A DNA stretch of 64,000 nt from Amborella trichopoda (taxonomy: Eukaryota; Streptophyta; Magnoliopsida; Amborellales; Amborellaceae): NCBI RefSeq assembly GCF_000471905.2, contig NW_006499973.1, forward strand, positions 4,767,813 through 4,831,812, written 5' to 3'. Under the pieces are notes generated by a model that saw only the letters and a program-made list of their open reading frames with translations, was not told the origin of the DNA and ran no database searches. Both the position numbers and the translations under genes were made by a program. Shown here piece after piece: positions 1 to 11,398 of the stretch (position 1 is the stretch's first letter; every line of letters starts with the position of its first letter).

Positions 1-273
1 CTCTAACTCTGTTATATGGACCTTGATTATAACTGCTACACAATGGATCCTCCATTGGCAGTGAGCCTTCTGATTCTGTGCGTCTGAGCATGGACATTCC
101 GCACAATCATATATATTTGATATTTTGTCAGACTCTGTAAGTGTGACCATGGACTTGCCACATGATCCTTTCCTAACTCCCGATGATAGGAAGGGAGCTA
201 GGCTCTAATTATATTTGGGAGGGTTGCACCCCCCAATATTTTTGGACACTATCCATCGGGACCCCTTTGGCAA

Positions 274-1141
274 TGTAACGTCCTCTAGTGGTGAGAGAGT
301 AGGAGGGCAGTGTCTTGCAAGGCCTCTTCCTATCGAAAACCGAAAATCACATCGAGATGTGTGTGTGAGTGAGGACACTACGAAGTAGGGCTCCTACTTG
401 TCATTGTCCTCCCTCCTGAATGAGGGTAGAAGTCCCAAGTTCAGGATTGGCTTAGCTTGATCACTGTGGCTTCTACTTCGGGAGTTAACTACTATGTTTT
501 GCTTGTCTAAATTCTATATTTTGTAAGATTATCAGTCTGTAACTGTGATATGCAAGTAATGTTCCATTAACTGATTCTGATTCCTTTATATGGTGTTCAT
601 GTACACTTTGATATGTGACCTTACTCTGTAAGACAAAATGCGATTCCTGATGAACTATGAACATGTTATTATGTACTAATAATCAAGAATGCAAGGGTAG
701 TGATCTTCTTGCTGGGCTTTTAGGTCATTCGATCTTAATTTCATAACTGTAGAGTGAAGGGGTGTGGCAGCTGTACTTACGGTGGGTGGCAGTTTTTGAA
801 GTCCTGAATCCTGAAATCAAGAAGTTTGAGAAGCCGTCTTCCGAAGACTTCTGCAGTATGTTTAGGTGATTTCAGTGATATGACGTATTCCTCATTTTGT
901 GTTTCTTTTGGGTCAATAGTACCTTAATTAACTTGTAAAGACTTTGAATTGGGAAGATATGAATTTTTTGTACTTTTGGATTGATGGATGTATGGATTAA
1001 TTTTAGTTTTTTTTCATGGTTTGCTCTCGATTTTTTGTTTCATGCGTTGAGCCACTCCCACCTAAGTGACATTCTCGACTTTCGGTTGCGATCCCGCATT
1101 CTGTCGCCCTCCTGCAAGGGTCAGGGAGCAGGGTCATGACA
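274..1141 (+). repeat. Putative 5' LTR of the Tekay-like element
   Basis: The segment begins TGTAACGTCC, a start common for plant gypsy LTRs, and ends TGACA four bases before the primer binding site. The 3' boundary is well fixed by the PBS. The 5' boundary is inferred only from the TG start, because no second LTR copy is present for comparison. The 273 bases before it show no recognisable feature. Confidence 0.55.
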
Positions 1142-1145
1142 GTTA

Positions 1146-1157
1146 TAGTATCAGAGC
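1146..1157 (+). other. Primer binding site, initiator tRNA-Met
   Basis: The sequence TAGTATCAGAGC matches the complement of the 3' end of plant initiator tRNA-Met (TGGTATCAGAGC) at 11 of 12 positions and lies directly after the LTR end. The single G-to-A change is at the second position. Confidence 0.85.
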
Positions 1158-1251
1158 TGCCAGGATAGGATTCTTTGCTTAGGAAGCTTAGAAGTGTCTT
1201 TAGAATAGTTTGGGTAGGATAGCAACTGAATGTTTATGTCTTATGTTGAAG

Positions 1252-2270
1252 ATGCCAAGGACGAGGGCTAACAATGCCAGCTCCAGTAACGGAACTACTA
1301 GTGCCCTCGGAGAGTTGGTCAGGGCCTTGGGGGCCATGACACAGATGATGAAGGAATCTGTGCCAGCCCCATCTACCCCTGCCCCTGATTCGAATGATAG
1401 TGCTTTATTATAAAAGTTTAGGAGGTTGGCTCCTCCGACGTTCTTGGGGGTTGGGGGAGTAGAAAAGGCAGACAATTAGAGAAGATATTCAAAGCTTTAA
1501 AGTACACTGATGAACAGAAAGTAAGACTGGGCACTTTCATGCTTGAAGGGGATGCCAAACACTGGTGGGGCTCGGTAGAACAATCTTGGGAAAGATCAGG
1601 GACTGAGATGACCTGGGAGAATTTCCTAAAAGCCTTCCACGATAAGTACTTTCTTGATTCTGTGATGGAAAAGAAAGAAGTGGAGTTTATCGAGCTGCAA
1701 CAAGGGAATCTAACTGTGGAGCAGTACGCAGCTAAATTTGCTGAGTTGTTGAAATACACACCACACATCATTAATACTGAGGCCCGGAAGGCTAGAAAGT
1801 TAGAAAGAGGCCTAAGGCCGAAAATAAGGAAGGGATTGGTATCAGCCAATTTAAAGACCTTTTCCCCTTTAGTGGATCTTGCCATGAGGAAAGAAAGGGA
1901 AGATGAAGAATCCCGAGTGAGAGGAAACTGGAAGATAAGGCTAGCCCAGTATGGAGACTCGGGGAGGAAAGCTCGACCATCACTAAAGAGGAACTTACTG
2001 GGAAGAGAAAATCAAAGAGGCAAGAAGATTTTGAGAACAATGTCAGGCAATGTAAGAGAAAATCGGTGCCCGATCTGTCCGCACTGTTGGAAGGACAATC
2101 AATTGACGGCTGATTGTCGAAGGAAGATGGGGGCATGCTTCAGATGTGGCAAGCCAGGCCAGCATATTAGAGATTGCCCAGTAAGGGGGTTTGAGGACCG
2201 ACCAAAGACTCAACGTCAGGTGTTTGCTCTTACCAAGCATGAAGCTAAGGCATCAACTTCCGTCATCTAA
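1252..2270 (+). pseudogene. gag (capsid/nucleocapsid), Tekay-like, frameshifted
   Basis: Gag forms the retrotransposon particle and binds its RNA. The start MPRTRANN at 1252 is followed by a stop at 1411 and a frameshift. The main part, 1539-2270 (243 aa), is open and carries the retrotransposon gag core (MLEGDAKHWW, then WENFLKAFHDKYF and GNLTVEQYAAKF). Near its C-terminus is one CCHC zinc knuckle, CFRCGKPGQHIRDC, with all four ligands present. A second Cys-rich stretch (CPICPHCWK) lies just upstream. The protease follows immediately. Normal gag of this group is one continuous frame, so the N-terminal break is damage. Confidence 0.85.
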
Positions 2271-2273
2271 GGT

Positions 2274-2540
2274 ATGCTTTCCGTTTGTGGCATTGAAGCA
2301 AAAATCTTGATTGATCCTAGATTTACACACTCTTTTGTTGCACCTCACTTTGCATGCCACATAAATTCTAGACCTTCTTTGCTTGACTGGATATTGCTAG
2401 TATGCACACCCATGGGAGGATCTATAGAAACTGATACTATTTATAAACAATGTGGGGTTTTGCTTGAAGGGTGTGAGCTGCATATAGATTTGATACTATT
2501 AGATATCCAAGACTTTGATGTTATTTGGGGCATGGACTGA
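2274..2540 (+). pseudogene. pol, aspartic protease remnant
   Basis: The 88-aa frame has the retropepsin layout: the active-site strand AKILIDPRFTHSF and the later strand LLDIQDFDVIWGMD. The catalytic loop, normally Asp-Ser/Thr-Gly, reads Asp-Pro-Arg here, so two of three residues are lost and the enzyme cannot be active. A stop follows GMD. It sits between gag and RT as expected for Ty3/gypsy pol. Confidence 0.75.
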
Positions 2541-2689
2541 TTAACCACACATCATGCTACTGTAAATTGTCGTGATAGGACTGTAACCCTTAGACATCCA
2601 AACTAGCATGAGTTGAACTTTATTGGCTTCAAGGATGTTCCTCCTTTGCATTTTATTTCGGCTCTTCAGGCTTCCCATTTACGGATTAA

Positions 2690-3640
2690 AAATTGTGTTG
2701 GGTATCTAGCTTACATAGTGGAAAATCGGAATGACCGGTCTAAGTTAGAAGATATACCAGTGGTAAGAGAATATACGAAGGTCTTTCCCTAGGAGTTAAC
2801 CTCTATGCCCCCAATCAGAGAAATAGAATTTGAGATAAATGTGATTCCTGGTATTGTCCCTATCTCTAAAGCCCCTTATAGATTTGCCTCAGCAGAACTA
2901 AAGGAGTTAAAATGGCAATTACAAGAGTTACTAAAGAAGGGTTTTATTCGACCTAGTGTGTCACCCTAAGGTGCGCCTGTCTTATTGGTTAAAAAGAAGG
3001 ATGGGACATTGAGGTTATGCATAGACTATCGACAGCTGAACCAGGTCATTGTGAAAAACAAGTACCCCTTTCCTAGAATTGATGACGTTTTTTATCAACT
3101 CTAAGGGGCTCAAGTGTTCTCTAAGATTGATCTTCAGTTGGTTTACTTTCAGCTGCGAGTCAAGGGAAAAGATGTATCTAAAACTACATTCAGGACTCAT
3201 TGTGGTCACTACGAGTTCTTAGCAATGCCCTTCGGGTAGACTAATGCCCCGACTGTTTTTGTGGATTTGATGAATAGAGTGTTTAGACCCTTTTTGGATG
3301 ACTTTGTGGTGGTTTTTATGGATGACATTCTGGTGTATTCTAGGAATCTATAAGGGAATGAACAACATTTGAGGATGGTCCTCTAAACTCTAAAAACAGA
3401 GAAGTTATATGCTAAACTTGGGGAAAGAGAGTTTTGGCTCTCAAGTGTGGTCTTCTTGGGCATCTTTATTCTAAGGATGGGGTTGCAGTTGACCCTTGTA
3501 AGATTGAAGCAGTGCTTAAATGGGGGAAGACTAGCAAATGCGACAGAAGTCCATAGTTTTCTAAGTTTGACCGGATATTACAGGCATTTTGTAGAAGGTT
3601 TTTCAAAAATAGCACTTCCCCTGACTCACCTGACATAGAA
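2690..3640 (+). pseudogene. pol, reverse transcriptase with several stops
   Basis: RT would copy the element RNA into DNA. Visible motifs in order are [29 protein letters not shown], then the catalytic box FMDDILVYS near 3315, whose Asp pair is intact. At least five in-frame stops occur (near 2790, 2967, 3103, 3238 and 3351). After 3447 the connection region continues as VVFLGIF and FLSLTGYYRHFV (to 3638). Confidence 0.85.
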
Positions 3641-4120
3641 AGGCATAAAATTTATATGGACAGATGTATGTGTGAAGAGTTTCCAAGATTTAAAGAAGAC
3701 ATTGACTATGGCCCCAATACTAACAGTGCCCGAGGGAAATAAAGGTTTTGTAATCTACACTGATGCTTGCCATAAGGGATTGGGGTGCGTATTAATGTAG
3801 CAAGAGAAAAATTAATAGCTTGTGCCTCCAGACAGTTAAAGCCGCACGAGCAAAATTATCCAATTCATGACTTAGAGCTTGCGATTGTGGTTTGTACCTT
3901 GAAAATTTGGAGACATTATCTCTATGGAGCTCAGTTCATGATATTTACATATCATAAGAGCCTCAAGTATTTATTTTCTCAGAAGGAATTGAATATGAGA
4001 CAAAGGAGATTGATGGATCTACTTAATGATTATGATTGCATCATCAATTATCAACTGTGCAAGACAAATGTAGTCATCGATGCTTTGAGTTGGAACCCTC
4101 AATATCAGTGGCACATTTGA
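3640..4120 (+). pseudogene. pol, RNase H domain
   Basis: RNase H degrades the RNA strand during reverse transcription. The domain shows [17 protein letters not shown] (first catalytic Asp), then [20 protein letters not shown] with the Glu, and [19 protein letters not shown] stop at about 3798 splits it after the first strand. The frame 3785-4120 then stays open for 111 aa. Confidence 0.8.
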
Positions 4121-4379
4121 TGATCCGAGAAATGAAATTGATAGAGGATGCAGTGGAGTGGCACCCGACCTTAGCCTCTAGTTCCAAGGAAGGAATAACT
4201 ACTGGTATAAGGTGGAACCTCGACTCTTTCAACTGATGAAGGTAACCCAAAAGGCAGACCTTCAGCTGAGTAAAATTCTGGAAGAATTAAGATAAGAAGG
4301 AGAAGGAGATTTTTCTATCGGTAGTGATGATTTGTTAAGATTTAGAGAACGGGTGTGCGTCCCAAGTGATGAGAATATA

Positions 4380-4830
4380 AAAAGAGCTATTCTAGAGGAA
4401 GCGCACCACTCCTATTATACTGTGCACCTAAGAAGCACAAAAAAAGTACCAAGATTTAAACAAGACCTTCTAGTGGAGTAATTTGAAGAAAGATGTGGCA
4501 CAATTTGTTTCTAAATGTCAGACCTGTCAGCAAGTGAAAGCTGCGTACCAAAGACCGGTTGGACTGTTGCAGCTCTTACCTGTTCATGAATGCAAGTGGA
4601 AACACATCACCATGGATATGTGTCTGGTTTGTCAAGATTAGGATTGCGTCATGACAGTGTTTGGGTTATTGTGGACCGATTGACTAAGGCTGCAAATTTC
4701 TGATTAAGCCTGTACATTTCTTACCTGTCTGCACTACTTATACCCTTTATAAACTGGCTCTGCTGTATGTTAAGGAAATAGTAAGGCTGCATGGAGTACT
4801 TGTCAGCATTGTGTCCGACAACAACGGTTG
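4380..4830 (+). pseudogene. pol, integrase N-terminus and part of the core, truncated
   Basis: The HHCC zinc domain is recognisable across two frames: HHSYYTVHL near 4407 and CQTCQQVKA near 4520. The core begins HITMDM (first catalytic Asp) at about 4603 and continues VDRLTKAA and KEIVRLHGVLVSIVSDN. Similarity ends just after that second catalytic Asp, near 4830; the third catalytic residue, the C-terminal domain and any chromodomain are absent. This is the broken 3' edge of the element. Confidence 0.7.
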
Positions 4831-5560
4831 CCCAGCATCAGTTGGCAATTGCAGCTCCAGCCGTGTCTCTAACATGCATGAGTTGGAGGTGATACTTGTT
4901 TGATGCAGCGGATTGAGTACCACTTGTCCAGATTTTTTACCCCTTAGTGACACTTGGCCAGCAACCCCAAACCCATGAGTATTAAAGCCTCTTCTCTCAC
5001 CCATGTCCCTTCTTCTCATCTCTCTCTCTCCTTAAGGCACGAAGTGGAAGAAGTGACTTTGTGAGCAGCAATTGTTAGGCAGGTGAGAGCTGAGAGAATA
5101 GGTTAGAGAACGCCCATTGTTAATTAGGTAAGTGGATCCATTACCCTTGTATTGTAGTCATGGGAATGCATGGAAACAAAGTCATATGAATGAGCAATAG
5201 AAGTGTATGCAATGTAGAAAAAAACATTACGCCCTTTTCAATGGAAATTTGAGGTTTTTGTTCTGTGATGATGATGAATGTAAGAATGGAGTTGTGATTC
5301 TTAGATTCAGTGAAATGCATGTTATGTGTGTTCACATTGTAAGGGAATGGAGGTTATCATCTTCTTCATTATGAAATGATGGTTAGGGAATGCATTCTTG
5401 ACACATGTTAAATGAAACCATGAAATTCCAGGAATATGTATGTTCTTGAATGAGGCTTTTGGATGGACAAATGGAGCCCTATTGACCTCAAACTACCACT
5501 ATTAGAAAGATACACGGGCCTAGTAAAATTTTTGTTTTTTCCCAATATTGAAATTATTTA
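4831..5560. other. Unassigned AT-rich DNA between transposons
   Basis: I see no coding homology here. There is a short CT-rich tract near 4985-5032 and AT-rich DNA after it. It could be part of an LTR or an old insertion, but no boundary, primer site or terminal repeat is visible. Confidence 0.4.
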
Positions 5561-6200
5561 CAAAAATGAAGTTATATTTCGAAATAAGAAGGTATGTCAC
5601 AGTGGACTGTTTTTCTGGATTTGTAATTAATACCATTGCGTTTATCTATTTTAAATAACCAAATGACATCTATTTTGGGCCAAACCAGAGCCATTTGAAA
5701 GATAATTTAATGGGTTAAAGGTTTCATGGAGAAAATATTTTTAAATTCTCTTTAGATTGAAAGATAGACTTCATTTTATGAAGGTATGTCGCTGTAGACA
5801 GTTTTAGCAAAAGCACAGATTTAATGCCGCTGATATCACTAAATTTGATCGATCAAAATTATCCAAACCCCAGCCATTGGAACCATTTGTGAGTCATATT
5901 TAATTAGCATGTTGAGCACTTTTCGAGGTTCCCTCTCGATTTTGAAACATGAGCGGAATTTCAAAGACATGTCACTGTCTTCATTGCACAACAAATTTCA
6001 GACCAAGTGTTGCTGTTCTTGGGTTCTTTTTAGGAACCAACTAAGGTCCAATTGTACTATAAACACCCCTACTTGAAAGATAGATGTTTCTAACATAAAA
6101 CTGATTTTGGAACTTTCTTCAAATTCCAAATGAACTGAAATCTATAGCCTTATATCGACTTGGATGTCACTGCCTGAATTTTTGAAAAAGTGTGACATCA
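5561..6200 (+). repeat. Degenerate ~190-bp tandem repeats, about 3.3 copies
   Basis: The motif TATGTCRCTGTRGACAG recurs in diverged form near 5591, 5783, 5970 and 6166, a spacing of 186-197 bases. Each unit also holds a second shared block about 100 bases on, resembling CCAAACCAGAGCCATTTGAA. The copies are strongly diverged, so this is an old local amplification. It ends where the 20-bp minisatellite begins. Confidence 0.5.
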
Positions 6201-6435
6201 ATACTTTGATTTTGCTATATGAACTCCGATTCTGTTATCTGAACTCTAATTCTATTATCTGAACTCTGATTCTATTATATGAACTTTGATTTTGTTATCT
6301 GAAATCTGATTCTGTTATGGGAACTCTGATTCTGTTATATGAATTCTGATTCGGATATAAGAACTCTGATTATGTTATAAGAACTCTGATTCTGTTACAA
6401 GAACTCTGATTTTGTTATAAGAACTCTGATTCTGA
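6201..6435 (+). repeat. 20-bp minisatellite, 12 units
   Basis: The unit is close to GAACTCTGATTCTGTTATAT. Starts fall exactly every 20 bases from 6201 to 6421, with no insertions or deletions between units and mostly one to four substitutions per unit. The last unit is partial (15 bases). The array ends exactly where the minus-strand Tat element fragment begins. Confidence 0.9.
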
Positions 6436-6795
6436 GGTGTGTTTGAGGGCTTCCGAGCTTGACGAGTCGCACGTGGCTAATCAGTCAGCATGCCCCGACT
6501 GGAATCGAGTCTTATATGCTGATCGCTTGAGGACCACTACTCGACTGTCTTGTGACCGTGGCTACTGAGTGGCTGGGTCATCTTCTACAATGCTAACCAT
6601 AACACATGGTTCATAAACTTCTTCTTCAGGCTTTGTCATCTGAAGAGGGTAGAAGGGGTTCAAGTAAAGAGGGTCATCAGAGCTAGATGCCCTAACCGTC
6701 TTGGTTGCTTCCTTGGTTAGAATTCGCAAACCTTTATCGCGTTTAGCTTTGAGGTTTTGATGGACCTTCTGTCAGAACTACTATCGAGACCGTGG

Positions 6796-7884
6796 TTAAT
6801 TAGCCTTTCTTGCACAAGAAAGAGCTATTGCCATTAAGTAAAGTAACGGGTGTGGGCCAGGAACTGGGGTCATCCAAGGCCAGGAAGGATGAAGGACTGG
6901 ATCTCTCATCGAGTCTTTGCCTCGAGCTCTCTTATGAGCTCCAGAGGTATGACCAAGATGATGGGGCTGGTCCAATATGGTACTTTTGGGGAAGGTCTTT
7001 GAGTACCAAGGAAAGAGGTGCTTACCCAAAGGAGAAGGGGCAAGAAGGAGAAGCGTTGACTCATGAGGGCACCTGAGTCGGGAGAGAGGGGCTGCCTGTG
7101 ATAGTGACGCGTGTGCGCCGCTTGAAGTGGGATTACAAGTGACCTTAGGGTCAACCCGAGCTCGAGCAAGTGTTCTGGCCTTAGGAGGCCGAGAACTGCG
7201 AGCAGGTGTCTGTAAGAGAATAGGTGGAAGCTTGCCCCTTATAGGGTGCACTAGTGTGTGTTGAGTGGGAGGACAAGGGGGCGTGTTCCATGTATGTGGC
7301 TTGACACAATGACGATGTTGCCTCGAGTGGTGGGATGCACATGCATAACGTGTGCAGGACCTAGCCTTAGATGGCCTGATCTTGAACACTGACTCGAGGT
7401 AACATAAGGGTTGCGTCGAGGTGTAGCTCAAGTGGATGAACCACGAGCATTAGGGTGAGTGCGAGAGGCGGAGGCCTCAGGGTCTCTGCCTCGATGTGTC
7501 GGGCCTCTAGGGGTTGAGACTCGTTGTGGTGCAGGAGTATGAGGGGTAACCTTGAGGCGACCCGCAGAAGCAATGACAACTTGCTTGCCATTTGCAGAAA
7601 GGGACTGGGTAGCTTTCCGGTGTACCTCAGAAATATGACCGATAAGTGACTTGCTGGTGACAGAGTGCATGCTGTGAGTGGTGCCATGTGCACCACCGAT
7701 GCAGGATGTCTTGGTGAAAGTTCCGTCACGCCTATCAGCCATAAGACTTGACGCTAGGTCTTTGCTCAAAAGGAAAGTTGGGAAAGATGTTCGAGGAACT
7801 TGTTCCTTGGGGACATTCGCGAATGTGGGGATTAGAAAATCTCCGATCGAGGTAAATAGATTAAGAAACCTAGCAGCCATGTGA
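6796..7884 (-). pseudogene. Leader ORF (ORF1-like) of Tat element A
   Basis: This basic, Ser/Pro/Arg-rich reading region lies between the primer site and gag. The best open part is 7428-7880 (150 aa), with FTSIGDFLIPTFANVPKEQV near its start and RRDGTFTKTSCIGGAHGTT in the middle. The same order of blocks recurs in copies B (about 14440-14900), C2 (39480-39970) and D (50280-51150), which argues that it was once coding. Extra ORFs upstream of gag are known in Ogre-type Tat elements. I cannot assign a biochemical function. Downstream frames (6796-7431) carry the rest with frameshifts. Confidence 0.5.
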
Positions 7885-7951
7885 TGTATAAAAATAGAGA
7901 AAAAAAAGAGAAACTAGCCAAACAAGAAGGACCCAACAAAGGGGTAGTAAG

Positions 7952-7969
7952 TACCCAGTGGAGTCGTCA
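7952..7969 (-). other. Primer binding site, tRNA-Arg (element A)
   Basis: On the minus strand the 18 bases match TGGCGACTCCACTGGGGA at 16 positions. That sequence is the complement of a plant tRNA-Arg 3' end including CCA, the primer used by Ogre/Tat elements. It lies three bases from the LTR end. Confidence 0.8.
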
Positions 7970-8834
7970 AGCTCGTTAGATGTCTTGATCTCACCCTCTG
8001 GAGAACTCGGAACTTTGAGATCACTCTCTCGGAAACCTCGCTCAGGAGGGAGGGCAGGTATACCAACCGATGAGAGAAGAATTTAAGGTGGGTTTGAGAC
8101 TTACCCGGGTTGGCTTTCGTGGGCACCCTCTTAGATCACGAAGAAAGCCCCCCAATCGTAGAACCGGTACAGAATCACCTCCCTTGGCTTGTATTCTCTT
8201 GTTTCTGCAATCACACACACATGGTTAATTTTACAAGACAAGTGGGTTGAAAGAGACCCCACCTTGTCTTGAAGCGAATGTACATAGGCATGCACATACA
8301 AAAGAAGAAAGGGGAAGAGAATAGATAAAAGAAGTAGAAAAGGGTATAGCAGAGGGATGGGCAGACAAGAATTTGACTAGATGACTAGACTACCACAAGA
8401 GCTAGACCAACAAGTGATTGGCCCCGCATGGTAGCAAAGTGCGCACAGTAGCTAGACTGGCACAACAACAATGCCATTAGACACCAGAACGATCATTGGC
8501 CAACCTGCCATAATGGCTAGCTTATCATGACAATAAAGCGGGCATGGTATCTAAGACCAACCCAACGGCAATATGCCGGATGATGAGACTATCATGGCAA
8601 TGTTTATCTTAGCCTCTCTTGGTCAAATTAGACTAAAAGAAGAAAGAAGGAAGAGAAAAAGGGACATACACAGTACTATCGATGTCGTGCATGTGATAAG
8701 AAGAAAAGATGAGCAAAGAGAGAGAAGAAGAATAGAGGGAGAAGAATATGAGAAGGGAAAGAAGGAAGAAGAACAAAGAGAGAGAAGGGAGAAAGAAGAA
8801 CCTGGATGACAATGAGTGAGAAGATAGAAAAGAA

Positions 8835-9330
8835 CATGGGCGGCGATGTGCTTCCACCGTCCATGACATAAGAATAAAAGAAGAAAGAGAAGACATGGGC
8901 GTCGATGAGCTTCCTCCATCCATGATAGAGAATAAAAGATAAGAGAGAGAAAACATGGGCGATGATGTACTTCTGTTGTCCGTGTCAGAGGGATAAGAAG
9001 AGAGAGAAGACATGAGCGGTGATGTGCTTCTGCCATCCATGAAAAAGGGATAAGAAGAGAGAGAAGATATGGACGGTTAAGTGCTTCCATCGTCCATGTC
9101 AAAAGGATAAGAAGAGAGAAGACATGGGTGACGACGTTCTTCCACTGTCCATGATAGAGGGATAAAAAGAGAGAGAAGACATGGGCGACGATGTGCTTCC
9201 GCCATCAATGTCAGAAGGATAAGAAGAGAGAGAAGACATGGGCAGTGATGTGCTTCCTCCATCCTTGTCAGAGAGATGAGAAGAGATAGAACATGAACGA
9301 CGATGAGCATCCACCGTGCATGATAGAAGA
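8835..9330 (-). repeat. ~57-bp hairpin tandem array in LTR A, 9 units
   Basis: Units start near 8835, 8894, 8954, 9011, 9068, 9123, 9180, 9238 and 9292. Each holds an imperfect dyad separated by A/G-rich spacer (on this strand). The best stems are ATGGACG at 9069-9075 with CGTCCAT at 9091-9097 (perfect) and CATGGGCGG at 8835-8843 with CCGTCCATG at 8857-8865 (8 of 9 Watson-Crick). The array lies downstream of the TATA box, so it would be transcribed. Confidence 0.8.
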
Positions 9331-9848
9331 TTAGACAAGAAAGCTTTTACTGAGGCCCAGCCCTCCACTCAGGTTAAGGTCCGGCTCACTGCTCGCATCC
9401 CTGAAACAAGAAGACATCACGCCAAGTAATAAATTCTATCATGCATGAACAGAGAAAGGAAGGAGAAAGAGAGAGAGAGAGAGAGAAGGAAAGAGAGGAA
9501 AAAGAAAGGAAAGATAACAAAGAGAGAAGGAATGTGGATAAAGAAGATCAAAGAAGAAAAAGGATAGAGAGTTCTAGGAAAGAGAAAGAGGAGAGATAAA
9601 GAAAGAGAGAGATGAGAGAGAAAAGAGGAGGAGAGAAAGAGAGAGATGAGAGAAAAGAGGAGAGAGAAAGAGAGAGATGAGATAAAAATTGTAAGAGAGA
9701 GAAAATTACCTTATTAAAAGATATCGGCCCTTTTCTTCTCTCTCCTCTCTTTCTCCAAGATGTACCCACAATTTCAATGCGAGGAGCTCTGAAATTTTAT
9801 TGATGATCTCCAAAATCGAGGGTCCTTTGACAATTGTGTTTGACATGT

Positions 9849-9856
9849 ACTTATAG
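9849..9856 (-). promoter_or_regulatory. TATA box of LTR A
   Basis: The minus strand reads CTATAAGT. It aligns with CTATATAAAC in LTRs B, C and D, preceded in each copy by the conserved block ACCCATGTTTGG. This copy is mutated. Confidence 0.6.
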
Positions 9857-11140
9857 AAATGAGACCAAACATGGGTGTACGCTAAAAAACTAGCCTAATT
9901 GATGATAATTATAATTATTTTGAATTAAATAAAATTAAAAAAATAGGGTGCAAAATGATTGTTTTACCCCTGCTTAGGATTTCCTGGAATTCCAAAACAG
10001 TCCCTGCTTCTGCCTTAGAACTTACGTGATCTTTCTTGGATGATCCAAGGTTAGTTTGATGCCTGTTTGATTGAAGGATAATTTTTTTCTTGTAGGGCTC
10101 ACCATGGCGATCGATTTGATACCCATTTCGAGCCACATATCATGTTTTTAAGCCACAATCAAGAGACTTGAAATTTGGATGAATCTCAAAATCTTCATGT
10201 TTTTATGTGATTTCTTCACTGGATCACACTAAGCATGCCGTCAGGATCACGTGGCAACAAACATAGCTCGATTTTGTGCCCAAATAAAGGTTTCGTAACT
10301 TTAGAGTTTTGGTAGGAATCTGGAATTTCGACGCCGCAATTTTCAGTCACTTTATGGGCTTCGTGTACAAATCCGACAGTTGATCATGTACAGGCTCAGA
10401 CTAATTGTATCCATGGACCTTACGCACACGATGCAATTGGTCTCGCATCAATTCAATGACCGAGCGCCATCATTTAGCCGCTCGAGCGAGGCATGTCACT
10501 GCTGAATTTTCTGCAACTTTCTTCACGAATCGACAACTTCTTTCTAAGTTCTCCTTGCTCGGACGTTGTCACGAGGCGTACCACATATCCAAACACTTGC
10601 CTTGTCAAGATGAACACCCTCCAATGAGTTTGAGTATGGTCCGATATCGGACAAAGAATATATGGGCCCCGAAAGTCACTACTGTGACTGTGAAAACTAC
10701 AACCTTTAATCGTGTTTTGGTGCAGGTGGCCTCACGTGAATAGTGTGCGGCTCCGCCTGTTTCAATCTTTTGCCCATAACGTCCTCCTAGAGTGTCTGTT
10801 TAAACTAAAATTTGACCCCTGAGGGTTTTTAACCGTGTCGGATCCAATGGCGGTGGTCCCATAATGATTTGAAACACACTAAAAATAGATCTCCAGTTAT
10901 AAGGGTCCATTTTAAGGTGCTAGAAGCCAATTTTTCTGAAATTGTTTACATATGTTCACTGCTTTAGTCATGTCAGAATGCGACAAAACTTGGCAAGTGA
11001 CCTTTAGGAGTCATTATGAAGATTTTGACCAGTTCTAGGGCCATTTTGAGTTTGTCAAAAATTCCATTCTTTGTCGGGCTTTATTGACCAGCTTCGTCTT
11101 TATTCCGCATCGGGGACCAAGGTGCTGAAAAAGGTGTTGA

Positions 11141-11398
11141 AATACCATCAGCCATGACAAAGATATGAGGAGATAAAAAACACCTATGGTGATGAGCATC
11201 ATCCATGACAATGAGAGAGAACGTACAAGGACAGCGATGATCTTTCGCCGTCCATGATGAAGAGAGAGAACGTATAAGGACGACGATGAGCTTTTATCGT
11301 TCATGATAGGGAAAGAGGAGAGAGAAAATGTGGATGATGATGTGCTTCGATCGTTCAAGATAGAGAAGGAGACTAAGACAGTGGCCCGACCCACTATT
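11141..11398 (-). repeat. Fragment of a Tat LTR hairpin array between two divergent LTRs
   Basis: Four units of the element-A-type array are visible (near 11180, 11230, 11285 and 11340), for example CGCCGTCCATGATG and the following purine-rich spacer. They lie in the same orientation as the array in LTR A. The segment separates LTR A (minus) from LTR B (plus) and must be a remnant of another LTR. Confidence 0.65.

Larger units (their letters stand above)
274..4830 (+). mobile_element. Degenerate Ty3/gypsy retrotransposon, Tekay/Del-like, 3'-truncated
   Basis: Domain order is LTR, tRNA-Met primer site, gag with a CCHC knuckle, aspartic protease, RT, RNase H and the beginning of integrase, which is the Ty3/gypsy order. 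The CCHC gag and the Met primer site suggest a chromovirus of the Tekay/Del type. No chromodomain can be checked because the element is broken inside the integrase core at about 4830, where similarity stops and unrelated sequence follows. No 3' LTR is present in the window. Stops and frameshifts occur in gag, protease, RT, RH and IN, so the copy is dead. Confidence 0.85.
6436..11140 (-). mobile_element. Tat-lineage Ty3/gypsy element A, 5' fragment on the minus strand
   Basis: Read on the minus strand this is LTR, primer binding site and leader ORF region, homologous to the same parts of copies B, C2 and D on the plus strand. Its internal sequence stops at about 6436, at a point equivalent to roughly 15920 of copy B, so gag and pol are missing. 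Only this 5' part remains; the 20-bp minisatellite lies at the break. Confidence 0.8.
7973..11140 (-). repeat. 5' LTR of Tat element A (about 3.2 kb)
   Basis: The LTR lies next to the PBS. Its far end is placed at 11140, where similarity between copies A and B stops, while the 3' LTRs of C and D continue into shared internal spacer. In order on the minus strand it holds U3, a TATA-like box at 9849-9856, a purine/pyrimidine-asymmetric tract (9440-9760) and a hairpin tandem array (8835-9330). The end block around 8130-7975 matches the LTR ends of B, C and D (for example the block with TTTCTTC-TGATCTAAGAGGG). Confidence 0.75.

Noticed and set aside
1..273. Host gene or promoter at the window start
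   Set aside because: No coding or splice pattern is visible; it may be flank or an older LTR part, but it cannot be assigned.
8623..9368. Several minus-strand frames of 60-160 aa rich in Ser, Leu and Pro
   Set aside because: They are by-products of the purine/pyrimidine-biased hairpin array in LTR A; different frames of the same repeat are all open.
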